Origin: Duncaniella sp.
GTDB lineage: Bacteria; Bacteroidota; Bacteroidia; Bacteroidales; Muribaculaceae
Direction of reading: 5' to 3'
NCBI GenBank assembly: GCA_029056055.1
Contig: JAIDCC010000014.1
Span: 57,300 to 121,299, forward strand
DNA length: 64,000 nucleotides
Positions 47,308 through 55,547 of this stretch are shown piece after piece; positions within the stretch are counted from its first letter, which is position 1; each line of letters opens with the position of its first letter. Made by a program: the position numbers and the translations under genes. The notes beneath the pieces are model-generated. The model ran no database searches, was not told the origin of the DNA, and was given only the letters and a program-made list of their open reading frames with translations.

Positions 47308-48738
47308 ATGAATATAATAAGAGTGACATTTTTTGCTCTTGTAGCGTCTGTTTTCGCTGCCTCCTGTTCTGAGGAGGCAGCGAGGACAAACGTCATCGAC
47401 TGGGAGGACGGTCAGATTTATTTCAAGACCACACTGTCGGCCGTCGCTTCGTCAAGAGCCAACGATATGACTCTTGAGGGGCTTGAATCTTTTCAGGTGA
47501 CATGCTTTTATAGCGGTGACATTAAGAAAGATGCTTCCGGCATTGTCTTTCCCTATTTCGAAGACGCTACATTTATCAGAACCGAGAGTCCCACGGGAGG
47601 CCTGGTCTACAGTTCGTCGCCCGACGAGGAACTGCGTAGATGGCCCGGCGGTGACGGTAAACTCAAGTTTCTGGCTTTCTCTCCTTCACGCGCCGCAATG
47701 GCAGCCGATAACAAGGCTTTCGAAAATCAGTCCCGCGAGCCATTCTTCAATTTTATCAACAACACCACCGAAATCGCTGCTCTGTCTGATGTAGAGTATG
47801 CCTTGAACCGAGTGCGCATCAACCCCGACATTTCGCGACAATTCGACTTCGTGACAGCCGAAGCGGCAGGGGAGAGGTGGGTAGATTTCAGCAACGTCAT
47901 CGACCTCGCCTTCCATCATCAGCTGGCGCAGGTTGAACTGCGGGCCTGGGGCGCGTCAGACACCTATGATTTCGAAATCGCCGGTGTTCGCATCGGCAAC
48001 CCTGTGGTTGAGGGCACCTTCATCTTCTCAGGCTCACCCTCTCTTTCTCACCAATGGCTGACGGTTGACAACCCTGTCAAGGATAATGTCGATTACCTCT
48101 ACGGAGATGCACAATTAACGTCAGACGATATTATCACCCGCGATAAAATCTACTTCATCAACGATGCCGAGCATAACAAATATTCCGATGCCGCATCGAT
48201 AATGGGTCTCGGCGGTTGCGCGATGGTTATCCCGACCGTCAACGGCAGATGGGAAGGCCTCGCCGACCCCAATATCGCATCCACGCCCTACGCCACTGAC
48301 AAAATGTACTTCAGCGTGCTGATGAGGGTGACTGAATCTGCTACGGGTGAGCGAGTCTATCCCTATTCCGGCAATCCGTATGGAATGACCGTAGTTTACT
48401 ACGCCGTCGATAAGTCGGGCACAATTCTATCGCGTGTGTATCCCGGCAGCAAGGAGGGCGAATACTTCAGTGACCCCGCCCTGACAAGTTACTTTAAAGG
48501 GGGGCAGGACATTGAAATCAAAGAATTTGGGTGGGCCGCCGCCCCCGTCGACGCCGACTGGAAAGCGGGCAAGCGCTATGTCTACACCCTCGACTACACC
48601 GAAGGCATCGGTGTGCATGACCCTGACGACCCTCACCCCGGCAAGCCAATCAGAGGTAAAGCCTCAATCTCATGGGGTGTCACAGTTTCAGATTGGGAAA
48701 CAGGCTCGAAAACCGATGTCACCGTACCAAGAAAATAA
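47308..48738 (+). CDS. Fimbrillin family lipoprotein 2
   Basis: 476 residues, lipobox AASC (C20), maturation site SSR50ANDM. It shares with its neighbours RQFDFVTAEA, the QLAQVELRAWGAS strand, FEIAGVRIGNPVVEG, and EFGWAAAPVDADW followed by YTLDYTEGIGVHDP. The C-terminal strand is GVTVSDWE. A repeat element begins at its stop codon. Confidence 0.87.
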   Translation: MNIIRVTFFALVASVFAASCSEEAARTNVIDWEDGQIYFKTTLSAVASSRANDMTLEGLESFQVTCFYSGDIKKDASGIVFPYFEDATFIRTESPTGGLVYSSSPDEELRRWPGGDGKLKFLAFSPSRAAMAADNKAFENQSREPFFNFINNTTEIAALSDVEYALNRVRINPDISRQFDFVTAEAAGERWVDFSNVIDLAFHHQLAQVELRAWGASDTYDFEIAGVRIGNPVVEGTFIFSGSPSLSHQWLTVDNPVKDNVDYLYGDAQLTSDDIITRDKIYFINDAEHNKYSDAASIMGLGGCAMVIPTVNGRWEGLADPNIASTPYATDKMYFSVLMRVTESATGERVYPYSGNPYGMTVVYYAVDKSGTILSRVYPGSKEGEYFSDPALTSYFKGGQDIEIKEFGWAAAPVDADWKAGKRYVYTLDYTEGIGVHDPDDPHPGKPIRGKASISWGVTVSDWETGSKTDVTVPRK

Positions 48739-48923
48739 AAAGTAAGTTCAAAAAATATAACGAAATATGTAAGAAAAAATCTTGAACAATCAAACTCGTT
48801 CTTTTTGAATGCTTCGTGCTTGTCACTCAGGATTGAAGCGCGGCTACACTCTTTCGTTCCGCACACGAATCATCTCAAAAACAACTTCGTTTTATTTGTT
48901 CATTTATTTTCTCACTTACTTAA
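48738..48923 (-). repeat. Foldback repeat, full copy on minus strand (copy B)
   Basis: 186 bp. Its reverse complement aligns end to end with the copy at 59010-59196: TTAAGTAAGTGAGAAAA at one end, then TGAACAnATAAA, GAAGTTnTTTTTGAGATGA, GTGACAAGCACGA and AAAAGAACGAG, to GAACTTAC at the other. The left and right halves are imperfectly complementary, so the whole can fold back. It fills the gap between two fimbrillin genes. Confidence 0.85.
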
Positions 48924-48941
48924 CCACAACTGAGCGAAAAT

Positions 48942-50303
48942 ATGAACAATAAGATAAAGTCTTCACTCTGCATGATTGGTGCCACACTGCTTCTGGCTGC
49001 CTGTTCTGAGGAGGATGACGGCCATATCAACGGTCGCGACGGCAATCTCATCAAATTCCGCACATCGCTTCCCTCTCTCTCAAGCCGAGCTCAGATTGTC
49101 ACGAAAGATAATCTTCCTCACTTCTGCGTCACGGCATTCAACCCCTCCGACCGCGACCTTGTGAACCCCGCGGGAGTGGTGAACAAATACATCAGCGAAG
49201 AGCTCATCAACAATGTGGCAGGTGAGGATTTGCTTACTTCAGAAAACTGTCTTTGGCCCGCTCCCGGCAAAGATGGCGACCTGGACTTTTTTGCATTCTA
49301 TCCCAAAGCATCCGGCGGCGCGAAGCTGATGAACGCCACCAAGCTCAACGGCACAAAGCTCGCGATTGATTACAAACTGACCAATTTCCGCGTAGCTGCC
49401 GACATAGCCGACCAGCTTGACTTCGTCACCGCTTACACCTCCGGCTCGATTGATAAGAATCTGTTCTCCGGCGTTACTTTCAACTTCGAGCATAAGCTCA
49501 GCCGCATCGAATTGCAGGCATGGAGTGCCAATAAGAGTTGCGACATAGAGATTGCCGGCGTGCGTCTCGGTGGCGTTGGTGTCAAAGGCACCTTCGATTT
49601 CAAACCGGTCGAAGGTGGAGGCAACTGGGTAGGCAACTTCGACAAAGGCGTAGTAGAATACATCTATCGTAAAGACGACAAAATCGTTGCGCTTGACAAA
49701 TCTGTAGGTTCGGCTCTCACTTCCGATGCCGCCGTCTCGATAATGGGCAGCAAGGTGGGCGACGACGACAACTGCGCAATGCTTCTTCCCGCCACCTATG
49801 CCGCATGGGACTTCTCAGCCGATGGCAAAAATGAAAAAAAACAGATGTTCATCAGCGTGCTTCTCAGAGTAGTCGATGCCACTTCGACTGACGGAAAAGG
49901 GGAGCAGCAGTATCCCTACACTCAAAACAGCGTTGGTTCAGACGCGGCGAACATTTCGAAAGTGTATCTGGCCGTCGACAAGGCTACCGGCAAAACCGTC
50001 AGCACCCGTCTCTACAAGAACGGCAGCAACTACTTCACCGACGCTTCCTTCACGAAGGCCTACACATTGTCCGGCAATGAAGAGGTGAAAGAGTTCGGCT
50101 GGGCCGCACTCCCCGTGACAGGCGAATGGGAACCGGGCTATGTCTACACCTACACTCTCGATTACACCTCGGGCGTAGGTCTGCACGACCCCGAAAATCC
50201 TGACGCGGGCAAACCCATCATCAGCGACAAGGTCGGCGTTTCAGTCAGCGTGAAAGACTGGCAGCAAAAACCGTCATCGGGCGTTGTTGTTCCCGGTTCA
50301 TAA
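48942..50303 (+). CDS. Fimbrillin family lipoprotein 3
   Basis: 453 residues, lipobox LAAC (C21), maturation site LSSR49AQI. Shared family blocks include ADQLDFVTAYT, RIELQAWSAN, IEIAGVRLGGVGVKG and EFGWAALPVTGEWEPGY. It ends in SVKDWQQKPSSGVVVPGS. It starts 18 bp after the end of the foldback repeat, so expression depends on transcription through the repeat or a promoter in it. Confidence 0.87.
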   Translation: MNNKIKSSLCMIGATLLLAACSEEDDGHINGRDGNLIKFRTSLPSLSSRAQIVTKDNLPHFCVTAFNPSDRDLVNPAGVVNKYISEELINNVAGEDLLTSENCLWPAPGKDGDLDFFAFYPKASGGAKLMNATKLNGTKLAIDYKLTNFRVAADIADQLDFVTAYTSGSIDKNLFSGVTFNFEHKLSRIELQAWSANKSCDIEIAGVRLGGVGVKGTFDFKPVEGGGNWVGNFDKGVVEYIYRKDDKIVALDKSVGSALTSDAAVSIMGSKVGDDDNCAMLLPATYAAWDFSADGKNEKKQMFISVLLRVVDATSTDGKGEQQYPYTQNSVGSDAANISKVYLAVDKATGKTVSTRLYKNGSNYFTDASFTKAYTLSGNEEVKEFGWAALPVTGEWEPGYVYTYTLDYTSGVGLHDPENPDAGKPIISDKVGVSVSVKDWQQKPSSGVVVPGS

Positions 50304-50320
50304 TCTATCCTCCTCAATTC

Positions 50321-51751
50321 GTGAATAAGAAAACACTTACATATCTCACTTTTCTCTCGCTGCCCGCTTTGATGTTGCCGTCGTGCAGTCAGGACGACGC
50401 ACCGGACCGGCTCGTGGCTGACGACCTAATCTCTTTTCAGGTCTCGGTGCCGGGCGTCAGCAGTCGCGCGGCCGAGAAAGACGTGCTTGGCGCTCTCGCC
50501 TCAGGTTTCGACGTTACGGCCTTCTGTCTTGAAGACGAGTCAAGCGTCTCACCTGACGGGAAGCTTCGCGAGTATTTCACCGAGCAAAGAGTGACGCGCG
50601 ATGTCGACGGCATATTCCGCTCTGAACTTTGCCGCTGGCCCGGCAATAAAGATGAGAAAGAAGGAAGCCTGAAGTTTTTCGCTTTCTATCCCTCGCGCGA
50701 AGAGCTTCGTCAGAGTGTCGAAGAAGGTGAAACATCCACCCGTTTCTCTCTCGCCAACTATTCATCGGCTTCCGCTTTCGACTACCGTCTTGAAAATTTC
50801 AAAATCAATAAGGACATCGCTCGCCACGTTGACTTTGTGACTGCCTCGGCCGACGGTTCCAAAACCGAAAATCTCTATTCCGGCGTCAATCTCAACTTTC
50901 AGCACCAGATGACCCGCGTAGGACTCCGCGCATGGGGCGCAAGCAGCATCTACAACGTCGAAATCGCAGGTGTGAGAATAGGCCGTCCCGTCGTGGAAGG
51001 CACTTTCAACCTCGCCGCCGAGCCTGAAACCCTTGAAACCGGAGATAACAGCATCGGCGCATGGGTGCTCGCTGCGTCTCCCGCGAGAGACTGCGTCGAA
51101 TACATCTTCCGTGAGTCGGGCGACGTCGTTATCCCTGTCGACGGCCGTAGCAACACTTCGGAGAAAACAGCATCCTCCATCATGGGCAACGGCGGATGGT
51201 CGATGGTGATACCTTTCACCCACACCGCATGGAACCACCGTGAAGACGGCCCCAACACGTCGGACGGCATGTATTTCAGCGTTCTGCTGCGTGTCACCGA
51301 CAAGTCGGGCATCCGTCTCTATCCCTATCCCGGCGACACTTCTCTCGACGATTCCGCCGAGGGAAAGATGACGGTGATTTACATGGCGGTTGAAAAACAG
51401 ACAGGCCGTGTCATGAAGCGACTCTACAAAAGCGGCAGCCGTTATTTTAGCGACCCCGATTTTTCAGCCGACTCAGAGTATGTCGTTCCCGCCACTCAGG
51501 AAGTCCGTGAGTATGGTTGGGCTGCGCTGCCCGTAGCCACCGACTGGAAAGCCGGATATGAATACACCTACATGCTCGATTATTCGAAAGGTGTCGGACT
51601 TCACGACCCGGACGATCCCTATCCCGGAACTCCGATTCTTAACGAAGTCTCGGTGTCTACGACCGTTGAGAAGTGGGTCGACGCAGTAGGCGAACATAAG
51701 GTCACAGACCTCACCGTTGAATACAATTCTCCCATAGACATAGGTAAGTAA
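50321..51751 (+). CDS. Fimbrillin family lipoprotein 4 (GTG start)
   Basis: 476 residues beginning with GTG at 50321, 17 bp after the previous stop; the first residues (MNKKTLTYLTFLSLPALMLPSC) form a correct lipoprotein signal (C22), supporting the rare start. Maturation site VSSR49AAEK. Family blocks RHVDFVTASA, RVGLRAWGAS, EIAGVRIGRPVVEG and EYGWAALPVATDWKAGY are present. The stop TAA lies in the left end of a short foldback repeat. Confidence 0.87.
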   Translation: MNKKTLTYLTFLSLPALMLPSCSQDDAPDRLVADDLISFQVSVPGVSSRAAEKDVLGALASGFDVTAFCLEDESSVSPDGKLREYFTEQRVTRDVDGIFRSELCRWPGNKDEKEGSLKFFAFYPSREELRQSVEEGETSTRFSLANYSSASAFDYRLENFKINKDIARHVDFVTASADGSKTENLYSGVNLNFQHQMTRVGLRAWGASSIYNVEIAGVRIGRPVVEGTFNLAAEPETLETGDNSIGAWVLAASPARDCVEYIFRESGDVVIPVDGRSNTSEKTASSIMGNGGWSMVIPFTHTAWNHREDGPNTSDGMYFSVLLRVTDKSGIRLYPYPGDTSLDDSAEGKMTVIYMAVEKQTGRVMKRLYKSGSRYFSDPDFSADSEYVVPATQEVREYGWAALPVATDWKAGYEYTYMLDYSKGVGLHDPDDPYPGTPILNEVSVSTTVEKWVDAVGEHKVTDLTVEYNSPIDIGK

Positions 51752-51807
51752 GCGAGTCTGCCCACGGATTTTCCTGCCGGGGATTTCGCATTTTCTGACT
51801 TACTTAA
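51744..51807. repeat. Minimal foldback repeat (copy D)
   Basis: 64 bp with inverted ends GTAAGTAAGC (51744-51753) and ACTTACTTAA (51798-51807). Only the ends match the longer copies; the inner 40 bp is different. It lies between two fimbrillin genes and supplies the stop of the first. Confidence 0.5.
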
Positions 51808-51821
51808 ACAAATCTACCGCA

Positions 51822-52982
51822 ATGATTGACAATCTGAAATACTTGGTATCATGCTGCGCTTGCGCGTTTGCCGGGCTGATGCTCTCCTGCTCGTCGGAAG
51901 ATTCCGAGTCTCCTTCCGAAGGCGCCGAGGAGTTGGTGTTTGTCACTGCTGAAAAATCACGCGCGGTCGAGTCGACCACAGCCAATCTCACCTCCAAGCC
52001 TTTCGCTCTCTATGGCGACGTTTGCCTCGCCTCAGGCGAAAGCGAGCTCACCGTGCTGATGAACGGCATGCAGGCCACCTACTCCGGCGCATCCAAAAAG
52101 TGGGATTATGGTACCGCCCTCTATTGGTTTCCTAATCATAGCCACTCCTTCGTGGCTCTCCACCCCATCGAAGCTGTCAACTCCACCCGCACCGTAAAGG
52201 ATGTGAAATACAGTGATGGCACGCTGAGCTTCAATTACACTCACCCCGATAATTACAAAAATGCCTCCGACCTCCTTGTGGCCACCCACCGCCGCCAATA
52301 TCAGCAGGTAGGAGGAGTGACGGAAAAACCTGTCTCGTTTACATTCGAACACATCCTCTCTGTGCTTGATATCCGCATCAAGTATAACGAAGAGCAGGCC
52401 TACAACAACTGGAACAACCGTATTGTGATTACCGAAGTCGTTCTCGACGGCATCAACGTTTCAGGCTCATACAAAGTGCGTCCCGATGACCTCACCGCTG
52501 CTAATGCCCGCACAGGCACCGATGACCACGCCGAGAGCGGTTGGAGCAACCTCGTATCAGGAAGCCGCACTTTCCGGGGAGATGTCTACAATGTCTGGAA
52601 CACCGGCCACATGAATCAGTATGGTGTAAATCCCGGTGAATTCAAACCTGTATTCAAAAATACCGACGCCCTCGTGGTCTTGCCTAAGGCAGCGGGAGAT
52701 GTGAAACTCACCATAACATTCCAGCTCTACGTCAACGGCACCTACGCTGCCGACCATACTCTCTCGACGGTGCTTGAAAACGTCGAATGGAAAGCCGGGC
52801 AGAAAATCACTTACGACCTGCGCGTAAGCGTTGGCGAAATTCTGCAAGGCGGTTGCAGCGTGGAAGATTGGAACAAAATTTCCGGGCTGACCGAAAAGAT
52901 TTACGATGCCTCCAGCGACCATGATGCAGGCCAAGGCGAGCTCGGTAGCGACAATTGGCACGATTTTGAAAATGGCTGGTAA
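51822..52982 (+). CDS. Fimbrillin-like lipoprotein 5 (Mfa-like)
   Basis: 386 residues, lipobox MLSC (C23), maturation site KSR47AVES. It is shorter and differs from the four preceding fimbrillins: it has the Mfa-like blocks FTFEHILSVLDIRIKYN (about 170-185) and WKAGQKITYDLRVSVG, then a Ser/Asp-rich tail. It is likely a minor or adaptor subunit between shaft and tip (inference from order). Confidence 0.83.
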   Translation: MIDNLKYLVSCCACAFAGLMLSCSSEDSESPSEGAEELVFVTAEKSRAVESTTANLTSKPFALYGDVCLASGESELTVLMNGMQATYSGASKKWDYGTALYWFPNHSHSFVALHPIEAVNSTRTVKDVKYSDGTLSFNYTHPDNYKNASDLLVATHRRQYQQVGGVTEKPVSFTFEHILSVLDIRIKYNEEQAYNNWNNRIVITEVVLDGINVSGSYKVRPDDLTAANARTGTDDHAESGWSNLVSGSRTFRGDVYNVWNTGHMNQYGVNPGEFKPVFKNTDALVVLPKAAGDVKLTITFQLYVNGTYAADHTLSTVLENVEWKAGQKITYDLRVSVGEILQGGCSVEDWNKISGLTEKIYDASSDHDAGQGELGSDNWHDFENGW

Positions 52983-53057
52983 CCAAGTAATCCGACCGCC
53001 GCGTCTCCGCGCTGCCGGATTTGTTATCAACCTCTTTATTAGCTAAACTGACACAAT

Positions 53058-55514
53058 ATGTTTTCGTTAAACAAACTTCATATAACCCCCGTTTGCCGGA
53101 CGTTAGCTTCGTTGATGCTGACGTTGCTGGCCGTGTCGTGCAGCGACGACCCCGTGCCATCACCGTCGGATGAAAGTGAAGGAGTGGAACGCACCGTCTC
53201 GCTCTGTCTTCAATCTGAAGGCTTCAGCGGCGACGACTCCGGCGCCTCGCGTGCCATCGGCGATGGCATTGTCGATGAAAACACCATCAAAGACTTCTGG
53301 TTGATTGAATACGACCAAAACGGCAACCGAATAGGATTCCCCCGCTATTACGAGTATAGCGAAGCCACTCACATAGTCCGCATCATCGTCCCGACTGACC
53401 CCTCACACGTCTATCGTGGGGTGATTCTCGTCAATACCCACAACTCGAATCTCTTCGACCAGGAAAACGATATGTCAATGTCGGAAGACCGTCTGCAAAC
53501 CATGTACGACGAAATCCGCCAGGAAGAAGAGATTTACACCACTTTTGTCGGAAGCGATGGCAAGACCTCTCACTTTCTACCGATGAGCTGCGTTTTTGAT
53601 ATCCCCGCTCCCAAAAACGGAGAGATTCAGAAGTTCACCTGCACGCTGCGCCGCAACGTGGCCAAAGTGGTGATGCATATTAACACCAAGAATGTGACAA
53701 TTGACAATGTGCTTTGGTGCAATGTCCCCGAAAAACGTTACACAGCCGAACAGCTCCTCAGTTTCCGTGGCTCGGATGTTGCCTCGTTCGCTGAAGCTTA
53801 CAGCACCGCAATGGAGCCGTCGGTCAAAGTGCTTGATTGGGATAAGGACGAGATTGACGCCGCACAGAACGCGCTTGCCGCCGGCAAAGATGGTCTCGAG
53901 CTGACCTATTATCTCCCGCGCAGTTGCTGGGGAAAGGCCGGCACTGCCGCTCTGCCCAGAGATAAGAACCGCTACGCGCCCGAGAAAGCGACCTATTTTG
54001 AGATAGACGCCACGAATAAGAAGACTTCGGGAGACGGAAAACTCCGCTACCGCATCTACCCGGGCACGAATGCCACCAACGATTTCAATATCATCGGCAA
54101 CTGCTGCTACCACGTGACGGCTGTGTTAGACGCCGACGCCATAGCCAACGACAGCCGCGTGGAGGATTTGAACAAAGTCCGCCTTGCCGAATCCAATTCC
54201 TATATCATAGACTTCGCGAATCCCGTCACCTACGAGATTCCGATAACGCGCATCAACAGATTCTGGGCAAACGAAACTGCCTACCCGAAAGGTGCCGACA
54301 ATGTGCTTAAGGATGCCGACGAGTGGGTGGCAGAAGTCATCTGGCAAGACCAACCTAAGCAAATGATACAATTCTGCTCGGCCGACTCCGACGAGGGAAT
54401 GACTTCCTACACCGGTGTAGGGGCTACTTCTTTCTACGTCCGTCCTGTGGTCGGTTCCGTCGCAGGCAATGTCGTTATCGGCGTGAGAAGAAAGCCCACC
54501 GGAGCCACTGACGCTACCCCCGATAAACGCACCTATCTGTGGAGCTGGCATCTTTGGCTCACCGACTACAATCCCGACGAGTGGACGCATGCCTGGGAGG
54601 AGGGCAAATATGCTTATAAAGTCAATGGCGGCGAAGTCCACCGCTATGAATCAAGCTATTGGCAGACGACGTTCCATAACAAGTATATGATGGACCGCAA
54701 CCTTGGGGCAATGACATCAGAGCCTGGTGACAATAACGCAAACCTGATAAACACCTTCGGTATGTATTATCAGTATGGGCGTCACGAACCGCTGCCGTAT
54801 CCCAACCTCGCAGCTGTCTACGACGTGAAGGGTGTCAGCATAACTGAATTTGCGTTAAAGAGTAAAGTAAACATGGTCAAACAGCAGTTTGCATCATCAC
54901 ATGCCGAAGCCGTTGCAAAACCTCATACCTTCTTCTATTGTTCGAATGGCACGGTACAACCGCTCGGCTACAAATTGCGTCGGTGGTTTGATGGAAATCT
55001 CACCAATCCATACGAAAGAAATGTGTGGGACAATCCCGATTGGTATTCCGACACGAAAAGCCTTTTCGACCCTTGTCCCCCAGGCTGGGAGGTGCCTGAT
55101 TATGGCGTTTATGAAGGGTTTGCATCCTACGACGTGAGCTACCGTGACAACAGCAATGTCGTGAAAAGTTATTTCAAAACGAATTCCGTGGAGGAAAATA
55201 AAATTGGAGCGGCAAATAACGCCGTTGTTAAGGGTTATCACATGTATCTCAACCCCGACGAGAAGGATAAGGGTGTGGCGTGGTTTCCGCTTGCAGGATG
55301 TAAAAGCTCCACGGATGCCTCTTTCTACCAAGGTCCCGGCACCTCGGGCAACGCCCATAACAGCGGCCCGGAAGGAATGAATTGGATGAGCGTGCCCATC
55401 AATTCCGACTACTGCAACCGTATGGATATGACACGAGCCGGCATCCAGCTCACCCCGAGTTTCGACCGTGGCAGCCGCAGCGCCGCCTGCGCGGTGCGCT
55501 GCATCCGTCAGTAA
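53058..55514 (+). CDS. Large DUF4906-type pilus tip lipoprotein with FISUMP-like C-terminus
   Basis: 818 residues, lipobox LAVSC (C28), maturation site GASR65AIGD. The N-terminal part has the Mfa-like fold (KDFWLIEYDQNGNRIG, then RRNVAKVVMHI). The C-terminal third has SWHLWLTDY, YMMDRNLGA, MYYQYGRHEP, LFDPCPPGWEVP and SAACAVRCIRQ, the signature of the FISUMP/major paralogous domain, a lectin-like fold. Large proteins at this position in Mfa operons are tip adhesins, so this one may bind host or bacterial ligands. Confidence 0.82.
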   Translation: MFSLNKLHITPVCRTLASLMLTLLAVSCSDDPVPSPSDESEGVERTVSLCLQSEGFSGDDSGASRAIGDGIVDENTIKDFWLIEYDQNGNRIGFPRYYEYSEATHIVRIIVPTDPSHVYRGVILVNTHNSNLFDQENDMSMSEDRLQTMYDEIRQEEEIYTTFVGSDGKTSHFLPMSCVFDIPAPKNGEIQKFTCTLRRNVAKVVMHINTKNVTIDNVLWCNVPEKRYTAEQLLSFRGSDVASFAEAYSTAMEPSVKVLDWDKDEIDAAQNALAAGKDGLELTYYLPRSCWGKAGTAALPRDKNRYAPEKATYFEIDATNKKTSGDGKLRYRIYPGTNATNDFNIIGNCCYHVTAVLDADAIANDSRVEDLNKVRLAESNSYIIDFANPVTYEIPITRINRFWANETAYPKGADNVLKDADEWVAEVIWQDQPKQMIQFCSADSDEGMTSYTGVGATSFYVRPVVGSVAGNVVIGVRRKPTGATDATPDKRTYLWSWHLWLTDYNPDEWTHAWEEGKYAYKVNGGEVHRYESSYWQTTFHNKYMMDRNLGAMTSEPGDNNANLINTFGMYYQYGRHEPLPYPNLAAVYDVKGVSITEFALKSKVNMVKQQFASSHAEAVAKPHTFFYCSNGTVQPLGYKLRRWFDGNLTNPYERNVWDNPDWYSDTKSLFDPCPPGWEVPDYGVYEGFASYDVSYRDNSNVVKSYFKTNSVEENKIGAANNAVVKGYHMYLNPDEKDKGVAWFPLAGCKSSTDASFYQGPGTSGNAHNSGPEGMNWMSVPINSDYCNRMDMTRAGIQLTPSFDRGSRSAACAVRCIRQ

Positions 55515-55547
55515 CCCCCATACTTCATTATCACAAAACGACATCTC

